A stretch of 64,000 nucleotides of DNA, taken from Bacillota bacterium (GTDB lineage Bacteria > Bacillota > Clostridia > Clostridiales > Clostridiaceae). The stretch spans positions 1-64,000 of the forward strand of contig JAJXWH010000011.1 of the NCBI GenBank assembly GCA_021781745.1. Reading direction: 5' to 3'. Below are positions 45,462 through 54,400 of the stretch, piece after piece (position 1 is the stretch's first letter; every line of letters begins with the position of its first letter). The position numbers were made by a program, and so were the translations under genes. The notes below the pieces were generated by a model. That model did not search any database. It saw only the letters and a program-made list of their open reading frames with translations, and was not told where the DNA came from.

Positions 45462-47201
45462 ATGATAAAAATTGATAACTTGTCGTACTCATTCCCAAAT
45501 AAAGATCTCTATAATAATATTTCATTTACTTTAGAAGATGATCAGCATTGTGCTTTTATAGGTTCAAGTGGTATTGGGAAAAGTACGCTGATTGATATAA
45601 TTATGGATCCAGAAAGATATATGTACGATGGTACCATAGAGATTGATCCGAATTGTAGAATTGGATATGTGAGTCAGTTTCCACAACTAGATAATACAAA
45701 GGAAACTACAGTTTTCGAGTATTTAGGTGGAGAATTTATTAAGCTGCAAAATGAAATAGCCTCTATTTGTACTGAAATGGAAACAGCTTCGGATATTGAT
45801 CCCTTACTAGAAAAGTACCAAGACACTTTAGACGCACTTGATGCAATTGGTGGAGATGATTTTGAAAGCATTCTTAATAAAAAATTAAATCTTGCAAACT
45901 TAGACTACCTTAAAAATTTAATGGTATCTGAACTTAGTGGCGGAGAATTTAAGCTTATTCAAGTGATAAAAGAAATGCTTAATGGTCCAAATTTAATAAT
46001 TATGGATGAACCAGATGTATTTTTAGACTTTGAAAACCTTAATTCTCTTAAAAATCTAATTAATTCTCACAAGGGAATGATGTTAGTTATTACCCACAAT
46101 AGATATCTACTTAATCATTGTTTTAATAAAATTATTCACCTTGAAAATATGGAGCTTCAAGAGTTTGATGGAAGCTATATTGATTATAACTTCACATTAC
46201 TTCAAACTAAAATTGAGTTACAAGAACTATCTGCTGCTGATGATGATGAAATTGAGAGAAACGAACGCATAATCAAAAGACTAAGAGATAGAGCAGAAAT
46301 TTCAGGTGAAACTGCTGCTGGAAGATACTTAAAAGGTAAAATGAAATTTCTAGAAAGATTAGAAGCTCGTAGAATAAAAACACCTTTTGTTGAAATTAAA
46401 CAGCCTTTGATACGATTAACTACTAATAATCCTGTGGAAGAAAAAATAGCTTTAAAAGTTAACAATTATAGTGCCGGCTTTGAGGAGATACTTTTAGAAA
46501 ATGTTAACTTTGAGATTAAATCTAATGATAAAGTAGCTATTATTGGGTTAAACGGTACTGGAAAAACAACCTTACTTAAGGATATCTATAAAAATAATAA
46601 TCCTGCTATTGAAATAAATCCAGACATTGAAATAGCTTATTTATCACAAATTCAAGGCGAAATATTAAATGAGTCTAACACAGTACTTGAAGAATTCCTA
46701 GATGCAGGCTTTAAAACCTATGACGAGGCTACCACCTACATTTCAAATTATGATTTTGAGGAAGAGCTACTTAACCAAAAAATAGAATCTTTATCTGGTG
46801 GAGAAAAAAATATACTTCAATTAGCCAAAATTTCTGCAAGCAAAGCGAATATGCTGCTTTTAGATGAGCCAACAAGCCATTTAGATACATATGCACAAAT
46901 GGCCCTTGAAACAGCCATAAAAAAATATAACGGTGCAATTTTAATGGTATCACATGATTACTATTCTATAGTAAACTGTGTAGATTATGTTTTTCTTATT
47001 GAGGATAAAACAATCAGAAAAATGAACATGAAAAAGTTCAAAAGAATGATTTACGCTAAATACTTTGATAAAGATTATTTAGAAATTGAACAAAAGAAAA
47101 TGGATTTGGAAATGAAAATAGCCATATCCCTCAGAAACACTGATTTTGAACGTGCAAAAGCTTTATGTGAAGAGCTTGAAGCTCTGATTAAATCACTTTA
47201 A
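45462..47201 (+). CDS. ABC-F family ATPase (putative ribosomal protection)
   Basis: 579 aa with two ABC domains and no membrane segment. Domain 1 has Walker A GSSGIGKS (34-41), signature LSGGEFKLIQVI and Walker B LIIMDEPDVFLDF. Domain 2 has GLNGTGKTT, LSGGEKNILQLA and MLLLDEPTSHLD. The linker is charged and helical. Such proteins bind the ribosomal E site and can dislodge antibiotics (Lsa/Vga/CplR-like) or tune translation. GAGGT precedes the ATG at 45462; the longer frame from 45414 lacks an RBS. Two fossil fragments of the same gene type lie 3-4 kb downstream. Confidence 0.85.
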   Translation: MIKIDNLSYSFPNKDLYNNISFTLEDDQHCAFIGSSGIGKSTLIDIIMDPERYMYDGTIEIDPNCRIGYVSQFPQLDNTKETTVFEYLGGEFIKLQNEIASICTEMETASDIDPLLEKYQDTLDALDAIGGDDFESILNKKLNLANLDYLKNLMVSELSGGEFKLIQVIKEMLNGPNLIIMDEPDVFLDFENLNSLKNLINSHKGMMLVITHNRYLLNHCFNKIIHLENMELQEFDGSYIDYNFTLLQTKIELQELSAADDDEIERNERIIKRLRDRAEISGETAAGRYLKGKMKFLERLEARRIKTPFVEIKQPLIRLTTNNPVEEKIALKVNNYSAGFEEILLENVNFEIKSNDKVAIIGLNGTGKTTLLKDIYKNNNPAIEINPDIEIAYLSQIQGEILNESNTVLEEFLDAGFKTYDEATTYISNYDFEEELLNQKIESLSGGEKNILQLAKISASKANMLLLDEPTSHLDTYAQMALETAIKKYNGAILMVSHDYYSIVNCVDYVFLIEDKTIRKMNMKKFKRMIYAKYFDKDYLEIEQKKMDLEMKIAISLRNTDFERAKALCEELEALIKSL

Positions 47202-47310
47202 AGCTTATATTGTTTTACTTAGGACATTATCGAACTAAAATTGTAAGTAAAGCTAATCGGTAAATTTATAAGTATTTTACCACATAAAATAGTATCCATA
47301 AATGAGAATA

Positions 47311-47348
47311 AGGCACAATCAAATAATCTATTATTTTTGATTGTGCCT
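47311..47348 (+). terminator. Intrinsic terminator after the ABC-F gene
   Basis: AGGCACAATCAAA pairs with TTTGATTGTGCCT. The remainder of 47202-47501 shows no gene. Confidence 0.85.
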
Positions 47349-47501
47349 AAATTCTTACAAAAAAAACAAATTTAAATTCAATAACTATTGCCACGCCTCT
47401 TATATATATTGATTTTATAAATAGGTCATTAAGTCCTATCCTACCCAATCGATTAAACTTCAATTCATATGAAAAAAATTACTCAGCTGCTTTAATATGT
47501 C

Positions 47502-49613
47502 TTATTCTATAGTAATGTTAATTTCTGCACCTTTTTCACCACCAAGCATTATATAACCACCACCTGATAATGTCGCAGAATTATTTTTAGTTAATGCACT
47601 TTGCTCTGTACACACTCCTTCTTTTGTATATACTAAAAAACCACTATTTTTAGGTAATTCTACTGTGATTTTTTTTCCTTGTAAATTATCATTAACCTTA
47701 TACCATATATTGTAGCCATTATCTTCTATAGTGCAAACACTCTTCCCTTCTGGTATTTCTTTTAGACCATCTTCACTAATTAATATATTTTCGGCTGCTT
47801 TCATATATTCAATGTTATCTTTCTTAAAGAAAGTATAGTCAAAAGTATCTCTTCCAGCTTCTACGGGAACCTCAACAACATTAATGGACTTATTTTCATC
47901 TATAATTTTATTAGACAATTGATAACCATTATCTAATTTAACAACCCTAAAAGTTGATGCTGCACTCTTTAGTTCACTGTTATACTTATCTGTTAAATCA
48001 AAATATTTTTTGTTTTTTCTATTTTCCCAAGCTTTATTTACTTCTGGTGTCAATCTATTTTCTTCTAATTTTTGCCCCCAATATTGAGCAAGAGCTGTTT
48101 GTCCCACCCCTGGCAAATTAATATATAAATCCGATCTCAAATAAACCTTATTATCCTTTTCTTCAAAAGTTATTTTTTCACTACCATCTTGATTTAAAAA
48201 TATTCCTTCACCATTGTAAATATACATCATACTTTTAGTTCTTGGGAAATATAACGACGTACCTAAAATTGTCATTGCACCACTTTCATTCATTTGAACC
48301 TTAAAAATTTGTTGTGATGCTCCATATGTTCCTTCATATTTTTTAATATCCTCACCTATTAAAGTTTTAGTTGGTGTTCCAAAGGATTTGTCAGCTTTAA
48401 TTTCTTGAATGATGCCTTTCTCCTTTAAAGCCTCAAGCAGCATATTACAAGCTAATATTTCATCATACGTATTACTTCCACCTGATGAAGTAACTGCTGC
48501 CGTCATATTATATTCAGGTAGTATAACAATAGAACTGTGATAAAATATTGTATCTCCACCTTTTGAAATAGCCTTTATACCATATTGATTAAATGGAAAT
48601 ATATTTGTTCCATCAAAACCAAGTCCATAATTAATTGTAGTATCAGTATTCTCTATGTTATCTAACCATAACCCATTTTTGTATTCTTCACTTCTCATTT
48701 CATTAACAGAGTTTACAGAAAGTAATTTGCCCTTCTTTGTGAATATATTTCCAAATTCACATAACTCCTGTGCTGTTGAATATATACCACCTGTGCCAAT
48801 TACATTTACATTCTCTGGCGGTGTTTCTATTTTAGGTGCTATTGAACTATAAGTTTTTGCGAGCTTATTTCTATCAAAATCATCTTGTGAAGTTTTTGTA
48901 TTATTCATTCCTAATGGTGTTGTTATATTTTCATGAATGAATTCTGTAAAACTCTGCCCACTAACTTTTTCAACCAATATTTCTGCAAGTATAAAACCAT
49001 CATTGCAGTACACAGAAAATTTACCAGGCTCAGCATTTAATCTCTCTGATTTTAGTTGTTCTAATAATTTATCATGAGCAGTTGTTTCATTATCCTCGAA
49101 TAACTCTGCTTTTGGACCTGCAGTTTGCATAATTCCTGATGAATGGTTAAGCAACATTCTTGTTGTTATTTTTTTATATCGCTCATCTTCCATTGTAAAA
49201 TCCGGAATATAATCTACAACAGGCTTGTCTAAATCAATTTTTTTCATATCCACTAATTTCATTATAGCAGCAGCAGTAAAAGTCTTAGATACTGAACCAA
49301 TACCGTACATTGTATCACTAGTTATAGGTATATCGCTATTTTTACTGTATACTCCACTGCTTCCTGATACCACAAGCTTACCATTATCCATCATTGCATA
49401 TTGAACACTTGTTATCCCTTTATTATAATCATTAACCAATGTGGTTGCCTTTTCTTTTTCATCTGCACTAATTGTAGAATAATCAGAATCAATCTTTCCC
49501 GTTGAATTTATTAAATTAAAGACAGATTTCACTTTATTTCCAAATGTTAAAGTAAGTAGTATTACTAGAAATACTACTAAAAGTATTATTGGACGTTTTG
49601 ATAATTTTTTCAT
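47502..49613 (-). CDS. Serine hydrolase, class C beta-lactamase-like, membrane-anchored
   Basis: 703 aa. One N-terminal helix (PIILLVVFLVILLTLTFG) anchors an extracytoplasmic domain. The beta-lactamase-related fold (about 50-400) has the nucleophile motif S107-V-S-K110 in GIGSVSKTFTA, the second motif Y202-C-N204, and LNHSSGI. The C-terminal 280 residues form beta-rich accessory domains. It may act as a penicillin-binding-like carboxypeptidase or esterase on wall components. The gene lies 52 nt downstream of the GNAT gene on the same strand. Confidence 0.85.
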   Translation of the reverse strand: MKKLSKRPIILLVVFLVILLTLTFGNKVKSVFNLINSTGKIDSDYSTISADEKEKATTLVNDYNKGITSVQYAMMDNGKLVVSGSSGVYSKNSDIPITSDTMYGIGSVSKTFTAAAIMKLVDMKKIDLDKPVVDYIPDFTMEDERYKKITTRMLLNHSSGIMQTAGPKAELFEDNETTAHDKLLEQLKSERLNAEPGKFSVYCNDGFILAEILVEKVSGQSFTEFIHENITTPLGMNNTKTSQDDFDRNKLAKTYSSIAPKIETPPENVNVIGTGGIYSTAQELCEFGNIFTKKGKLLSVNSVNEMRSEEYKNGLWLDNIENTDTTINYGLGFDGTNIFPFNQYGIKAISKGGDTIFYHSSIVILPEYNMTAAVTSSGGSNTYDEILACNMLLEALKEKGIIQEIKADKSFGTPTKTLIGEDIKKYEGTYGASQQIFKVQMNESGAMTILGTSLYFPRTKSMMYIYNGEGIFLNQDGSEKITFEEKDNKVYLRSDLYINLPGVGQTALAQYWGQKLEENRLTPEVNKAWENRKNKKYFDLTDKYNSELKSAASTFRVVKLDNGYQLSNKIIDENKSINVVEVPVEAGRDTFDYTFFKKDNIEYMKAAENILISEDGLKEIPEGKSVCTIEDNGYNIWYKVNDNLQGKKITVELPKNSGFLVYTKEGVCTEQSALTKNNSATLSGGGYIMLGGEKGAEINITIE

Positions 49614-49631
49614 TTAATTTGCCTCCAATTT

Positions 49632-49666
49632 ATTTCTGGTCGTGCAAAGGCTATTATATTATTTTT
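49632..49666 (-). repeat. Intercistronic repeat, copy 1
   Basis: ATTTCTGGTCGTGCAAAGGC followed by TATTATATTATTTTT. It matches 50321-50355 with few changes. Each copy lies just upstream of an RBS on the minus strand (serine hydrolase here, the 25-aa ORF in copy 2), which suggests a duplicated expression segment. Confidence 0.65.
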
Positions 49667-50226
49667 CAATTTATTCTTATCCAATAGTCATAGTATCTCA
49701 TATTCTTACCTACTAGTGGTTCTAGAGATTTTATGAAATTCATTTTCTTTAGTGCTTCTATTCTATCTATTGCATAAACTGCAGCCTTTGTTATAATATT
49801 AGAGCAACCAAACCAATTATAGAATGGAACTACAATTAATGACAGAATTTCATAAAGGGACTGAGTATTTTCATAGTCACTTCTTACATCTAATCTCAAT
49901 AACCCACAATTGTTATAGTAATCTTCAGATTCTCTCCTGAACATTTCAATTGTTCCTATTACTTTGTCGTCTTTCTTATCAACTATTGAAAAACGCACAA
50001 AGCTCCTATTCTCATAGTACTCTATTAACCAAAATTTTATAGCATTCTGCATGTACTCTCTTTTTGAACAATAGAAATTATCACCATTACAATTATCACT
50101 ATTGAAATATGGTAACGCATACTTGTCACTATATACACTGAATAAATCATCTACATCGTTTTCCTCAATTAATCTTACTATAAAATTATCATTTTCTAAT
50201 ACAGGGCATTTTTCATAAATATCCAT
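49666..50226 (-). CDS. GNAT family N-acetyltransferase
   Basis: 186 aa. The fold matches RimJ/RimL-like GNATs: NFIVRLIEENDVDDLFSVYS at the start, FSIVDKKDDKVIGTIEMF as the central strands, and LLRLDVRSDYENTQSLYEIL in the acetyl-CoA region, where the usual R/Q-x-x-G-x-G/A is degraded. ITKAAVYAIDRIEALKKMNF also fits. TTGGAGAA precedes the ATG. A 25-codon ORF ends 2 nt upstream (50229-50306), so translation may be coupled. Substrate unknown. Confidence 0.75.
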   Translation of the reverse strand: MDIYEKCPVLENDNFIVRLIEENDVDDLFSVYSDKYALPYFNSDNCNGDNFYCSKREYMQNAIKFWLIEYYENRSFVRFSIVDKKDDKVIGTIEMFRRESEDYYNNCGLLRLDVRSDYENTQSLYEILSLIVVPFYNWFGCSNIITKAAVYAIDRIEALKKMNFIKSLEPLVGKNMRYYDYWIRIN

Positions 50227-50228
50227 AT

Positions 50229-50306
50229 TTATTCTCCAATCTTCATCTTATTTTTTTTTGAACATTCTACTTCCAAATACTCACTAAATCGATTCATTTC
50301 ATTCAT
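50229..50306 (-). CDS. Possible 25-aa leader ORF before the GNAT gene
   Basis: It reads MNEMNRFSEYLEVECSKKNK then MKIGE. AGGAGG (about 50313-50318) lies 7 nt before its ATG, and the stop is 2 nt before the GNAT ATG, whose RBS is inside this ORF. It may be a leader peptide for translational coupling or the remnant of a longer gene. No family is recognised. Confidence 0.35.
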   Translation of the reverse strand: MNEMNRFSEYLEVECSKKNKMKIGE

Positions 50307-50320
50307 TTCTATTCCTCCTA

Positions 50321-50355
50321 ATTTTTGGTCGTGCAAGGGCTATTACATTATTTTT
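50321..50355 (-). repeat. Intercistronic repeat, copy 2
   Basis: ATTTTTGGTCGTGCAAGGGC followed by TATTACATTATTTTT, the counterpart of 49632-49666. Confidence 0.65.
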
Positions 50356-50483
50356 AGCTCCATATACATCAACTTCCATATATGTATTATAAATATAATA
50401 ATGTAAATAATAAAGCTTAGCAACATGAAGTTTCTAAAATATACATTTCTAAGGCTCAAATGTCATTTTTGGATTCTTTTAGT

Positions 50484-50570
50484 AAATCAAACATGTTACT
50501 TCTCCATGAGCCGACAAGTCATTTAGATACCTATTGGCAAATGGTACTTAAAAAAGTCATAGAAAAATAA
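50484..50570 (+). pseudogene. ABC-F fragment 1 (Walker B region)
   Basis: Reads KSNMLLLHEPTSHLDTYWQM then VLKKVIEK-stop. This matches SKANMLLLDEPTSHLDTYAQ of the intact ABC-F at 45462. The Walker B Asp is His. The fragment is only 28 codons, without a start, so it is a fossil. Confidence 0.75.
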
Positions 50571-50580
50571 TAAATAATTA

Positions 50581-50617
50581 AAGCTGAGATTTTCTAAATA
50601 TAAGAAAATCTCAGCTT
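50581..50617. terminator. Terminator hairpin, repeat-family copy 4 (best copy)
   Basis: AAGCTGAGATTTTCT pairs perfectly with AGAAAATCTCAGCTT around AAATATA. It lies downstream of ABC-F fragment 1 and of the convergent mglB fragment. Confidence 0.85.
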
Positions 50618-50702
50618 ATTTATCACAGAATCAAGGGGAAATATGTGACAGCTCTATTGTATAAACAGTAGCGAGTTGATTCATATAGTTAAATATTTAT
50701 AT

Positions 50703-51003
50703 TTATTTAACATATTTATAATAAGGCAACTGAATTGCAATGCCTGTTTCATCAACTTTATAATTTGTACCTCTAAGAGGCGGTGCACCTGAAACTAAAT
50801 TCATTCCTATAGAATAAATTGCATTTGCATGTTCACGTGGATCTTGCGCCACGGTACCTGTCATAATGCCTTGATTAATTAACTCTTTAGCTTCTGGTAA
50901 AGCATCAATTCCGACAACTGGAATATATTTAGAGGTACCTCCTGCGTTATATCCATATTTTTGAATCCCTTTGATAGCACCTATTGCCATAGCGTCATTT
51001 GAC
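50703..51003 (-). pseudogene. Galactose-binding protein (MglB-like) C-terminal fragment
   Basis: About 98 codons: NDAMAIGAIKGIQKYGYNAG, YIPVVGIDALPEAKELINQG, GTVAQDPREHANAIYSIGMN and LRGTNYKVDETGIAI. This is the end of an MglB-type sugar ABC transporter binding protein (normally about 340-370 aa). The first two thirds and the signal peptide are missing. It breaks off at 51003, exactly where the ABC-F fragment on the other strand begins. Confidence 0.8.
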
Positions 51004-51273
51004 GAGGTTGAAACCTACATTTCAAATTATGATTTTGAGGAGGAACTTATTAATCAAAAAATAGAATCTTTATCTGGTTGAGAAAAATATATACTTCAGT
51101 TAGCCAAAATTTCTGCAAGCAAAGCAAATATGCTGCTTCTTGATGAACCAGCAAGCCATTTAGATACATATGCACAAATGGCCCTTGAAACAGCCATATC
51201 ACTCAGAAACACTGATTTTGAATGTGCAAAAACTTTATGTGAAGAGCTTGAAGTGCTTATTAAGTTACTTTAG
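51001..51273 (+). pseudogene. ABC-F fragment 2 (C-terminal, with stop and deletion)
   Basis: Nearly identical to 46722-47201 of the intact ABC-F gene. Differences are a TGA inside the signature (TCTGGTTGA for SGG, near 51076) and an in-frame loss of about 210 bases between short AGCCATA repeats, joining ETAI directly to SLRNTDFE. No start is present. Confidence 0.85.
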
Positions 51274-51298
51274 GCATTTAATCATTTATAGTTATAGA

Positions 51299-51316
51299 AA
51301 AGCTGAGATTCTCTAA
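51299..51316 (+). repeat. Half copy of the terminator hairpin family
   Basis: AAAGCTGAGATTCTCTAA matches the 5' arm of the other copies; the 3' arm is lost. Confidence 0.55.
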
Positions 51317-51351
51317 GTTTGATAATGTAGTTAGATTTGTGTAAACAAGGT

Positions 51352-51396
51352 AAGGTAGTGGATTTGTGTAAAACAAATCTACTACCTTCTTTTTTT
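51352..51396 (+). terminator. Intrinsic terminator at the end of the STAND cluster
   Basis: AAGGTAGTGGATTTGT pairs with ACAAATCTACTACCTT (one G-T-type mismatch), followed by CTTTTTTT on the plus strand. It lies 20 nt beyond the stop of the last cluster gene, which reads from the other side. Confidence 0.7.
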
Positions 51397-51415
51397 GTAT
51401 TTGAAAATACTTGTT

Positions 51416-54400
51416 TTACTCTTCTTCTTCTATTTGCTTTTTCCCAAGTTCAATTATCTCTTTAGTTACTAAGAATGGAAACTCTACTTTCCGTATTCCA
51501 AAAGCATCTGAATATAAAATCCTTAATCCATTTTCTTTTTCATTAAAACTGATTCTACAGGTATCTGGAACATATAAGAGTTTTCTTATCTCTTTTCCTT
51601 CGGATAAACTGTAAACTTTTAAAGACAAATCGTCGAAAATTACAGCAACCTTAGTTTTAGATTGGCTTATAATATAATACTTAATTACCCCTTCACTTTT
51701 TATCTTATTATAAAGGTCCACACTTATTTTAAAGTTCTTACCATTCCAATAGGAACGAATTTCTCCTTCCTTTTCATTTATCATAAATAAATGCTTGTAA
51801 TCTTCAGTAGTTTCATCTAAAAGCTTTCCACTTTCAATATCATAAAACAAAGTTATTGCACTCTTCCAGGTTGTAAAATGAAGCTTTGTATCATCAATTG
51901 AAAATGCTAAATAACTGCAGTCTTCTTGATATTTAATTTGCAAAACCTTTTGTAGTTTGTTATTCTTAAAATCCCAAAATTCTACTGAGGTATCATCCCC
52001 ATTTCTTCTTGAAATAGCAAACCTGTCTTCTTTATTATTAAATGCACATTTCTCAAATGAATCACATTGTTGTAAATCTATTTTATATTCATTTTCCTCA
52101 TTTATATTATAAAAAATTATAGTATTATTATTTTCTCTTACAGCTAATATATTTCCGCTATTACTTTCTGCAAGTATATTATCTCCATTCAATTTTCTAA
52201 GCACATTGCCAGTTTTTAATTCTATTACCCAAATTTCCCCTTTAAAAGTATTAAGATAACCATAGTCATTATTTATACTTGTTGTAAAAGTTCCTCCTTC
52301 AGGAATATCAAAACTTTTTTCATTCTTATCATCATTAGTATCAATAATATCTAATTTGCTATATTCTTTTTTTACTATATATTCATTCAGATAGCTTGCT
52401 TCTAAATTAGATTCTCCTAAAGAATCCCCCTCTAAGATACTCTTTCCAACTGTTTCTTCATCCATTACAACCTGCAGTTGTTTTGAATTTAAAAGAGTTA
52501 TAAGACATTTTTCTTCAGCATTATATATAAATTTAGGTACTGCATAATTGATTTTATCATCAGTTATTTTGAATGCTGATCTTAAAATTTTTCCTTCTGA
52601 AACATTTAACATAATAAAATTGTTATCATTAGTTAATAACATTAAATACCTTCCATCATCACTTAATTTAAAATCTTTTACACCTTGCATCCCCTGATTC
52701 ATTACTAATTTCCTTTTATTAATATCAATTACACAGCATTCACTCTTATTTAATACTGCTAGTGTTGTAAAATCCTTGCTTATTGTTATTTTACTTTCAC
52801 CATTTTTAAAATCTTTAATTAAATCACTATATATTAGCTTATTCTTTTCAATTAACTTATCATCTCCAAATTCATAATCCACTATGGTACCATCATTAAA
52901 TACTACTCTAAGAATATTTTCTTGTATAAGTTTCATATCTTGAAAGGTTTTAGGCATATAATAGCATTTATATGGTAAACCAGTTTTTTTATCAAATAAA
53001 ACTATTGCAGTTCTATCTTTAGAGTACTCATCATATGAAGCTATAATGTAATTTTCATTCATCTCTACTGCTCTATAAAAAGGATTATTTTCATCATCAA
53101 AAGGCAGTTTACATGTAGTTACTACTTTTTCTTCATCCAGGCTAACTAAATGAATATTCATTATCTGTGTTCCCTCTGGATTAGTTAAACAGATAATATT
53201 TTCCCTATCATGAAAAAGTTTAAAACCCATCAGCTTGTCTATAGTCATAGTTTTTGTCTGCTTTAATGTACTTTCGTCAAATACGGAAATTTTATTAGTG
53301 GAAGATACTATTATTTTATTATCATTTTTTAAAAAGCTTATTTGATTCCAAATATCTGTCTTTACTTGATTCAATTTATTTAAACTTTTAGTTGAATATA
53401 AGCTTAAAGTTCCATCTGAAGAACTAACAATGAATTTATCGCCATTGCTATTAAAAGCTAAATCTACTATATTATTATCTTCTGTAATCAAGCCTTTTAC
53501 ATTATCTTGTCCCATTGGAAGAAATAATCCATTATAAAGAAGATCCTCTCCTTCCTTTAAAATGGCTGTTTCATCTTTGCTTATGTCACTAGTTAACACT
53601 GAAAGGCTGCTTTTAATTGAACCTAGTCTATCCACTTGCTTAAATTCCGAATTTGCTAAATCAATTTTTTTTAAGGCTTCCTGTCTTTTAGCTGCCTCCC
53701 TGCTTTTTATCTGATTGCTTAATTGCAAGAAAATGAATATACATATAGCGATTGTTACTATAGTAGTAAATACTCCTGCTCCTACTTTCCTTCTTCTATC
53801 TCTTTTAGCTTTTTCAATTGAAAGCTCTATATATACCCTTAATTCTTCACTTATATCTTTTCTTCTTAAACTCAACATTTTTGCTGCATTATCAAGTTGC
53901 GTTCCCTTTTGTATTAAATAATCCTTTTGCTTTTTTTCCATATCCCACTTATTTCTAAATAACGTCAGTTTTTCCCTCTGTTTAAAAAATTCCTTGTCCT
54001 CTTCAATAAGACTTTGAATTCTTGGCCAATTAGTCAAAAGTGCATTATGGGCAGTTGTAACAATCCCTCTTCCTTCACCATCACTATCAACCACTAAAAG
54101 CCTTGCAGCAATGAACTTATCTACTAGTTTTCTTTTCTCTTTTGTATTACAAAATACTTCCTCAGAAACTCTTTTAGACCACACAGTATCCTCTTCATAA
54201 GGATTTATTGATATCAGCTCTCTAAATATACCTTCAAGTTCCCTAGAAATCTCCTCACTTAAATAAGCTAATATATCTTCTGCAATTGTAGCAATAGAAC
54301 CTTTTAAACCTCCAAGCTCATTATAAGCTTCAAAGGTTAATACATTGTTATCAGTTTTTCTTTTATAAAGTTCATTTAAAGTAAATTGCAAAAGAGGTAG

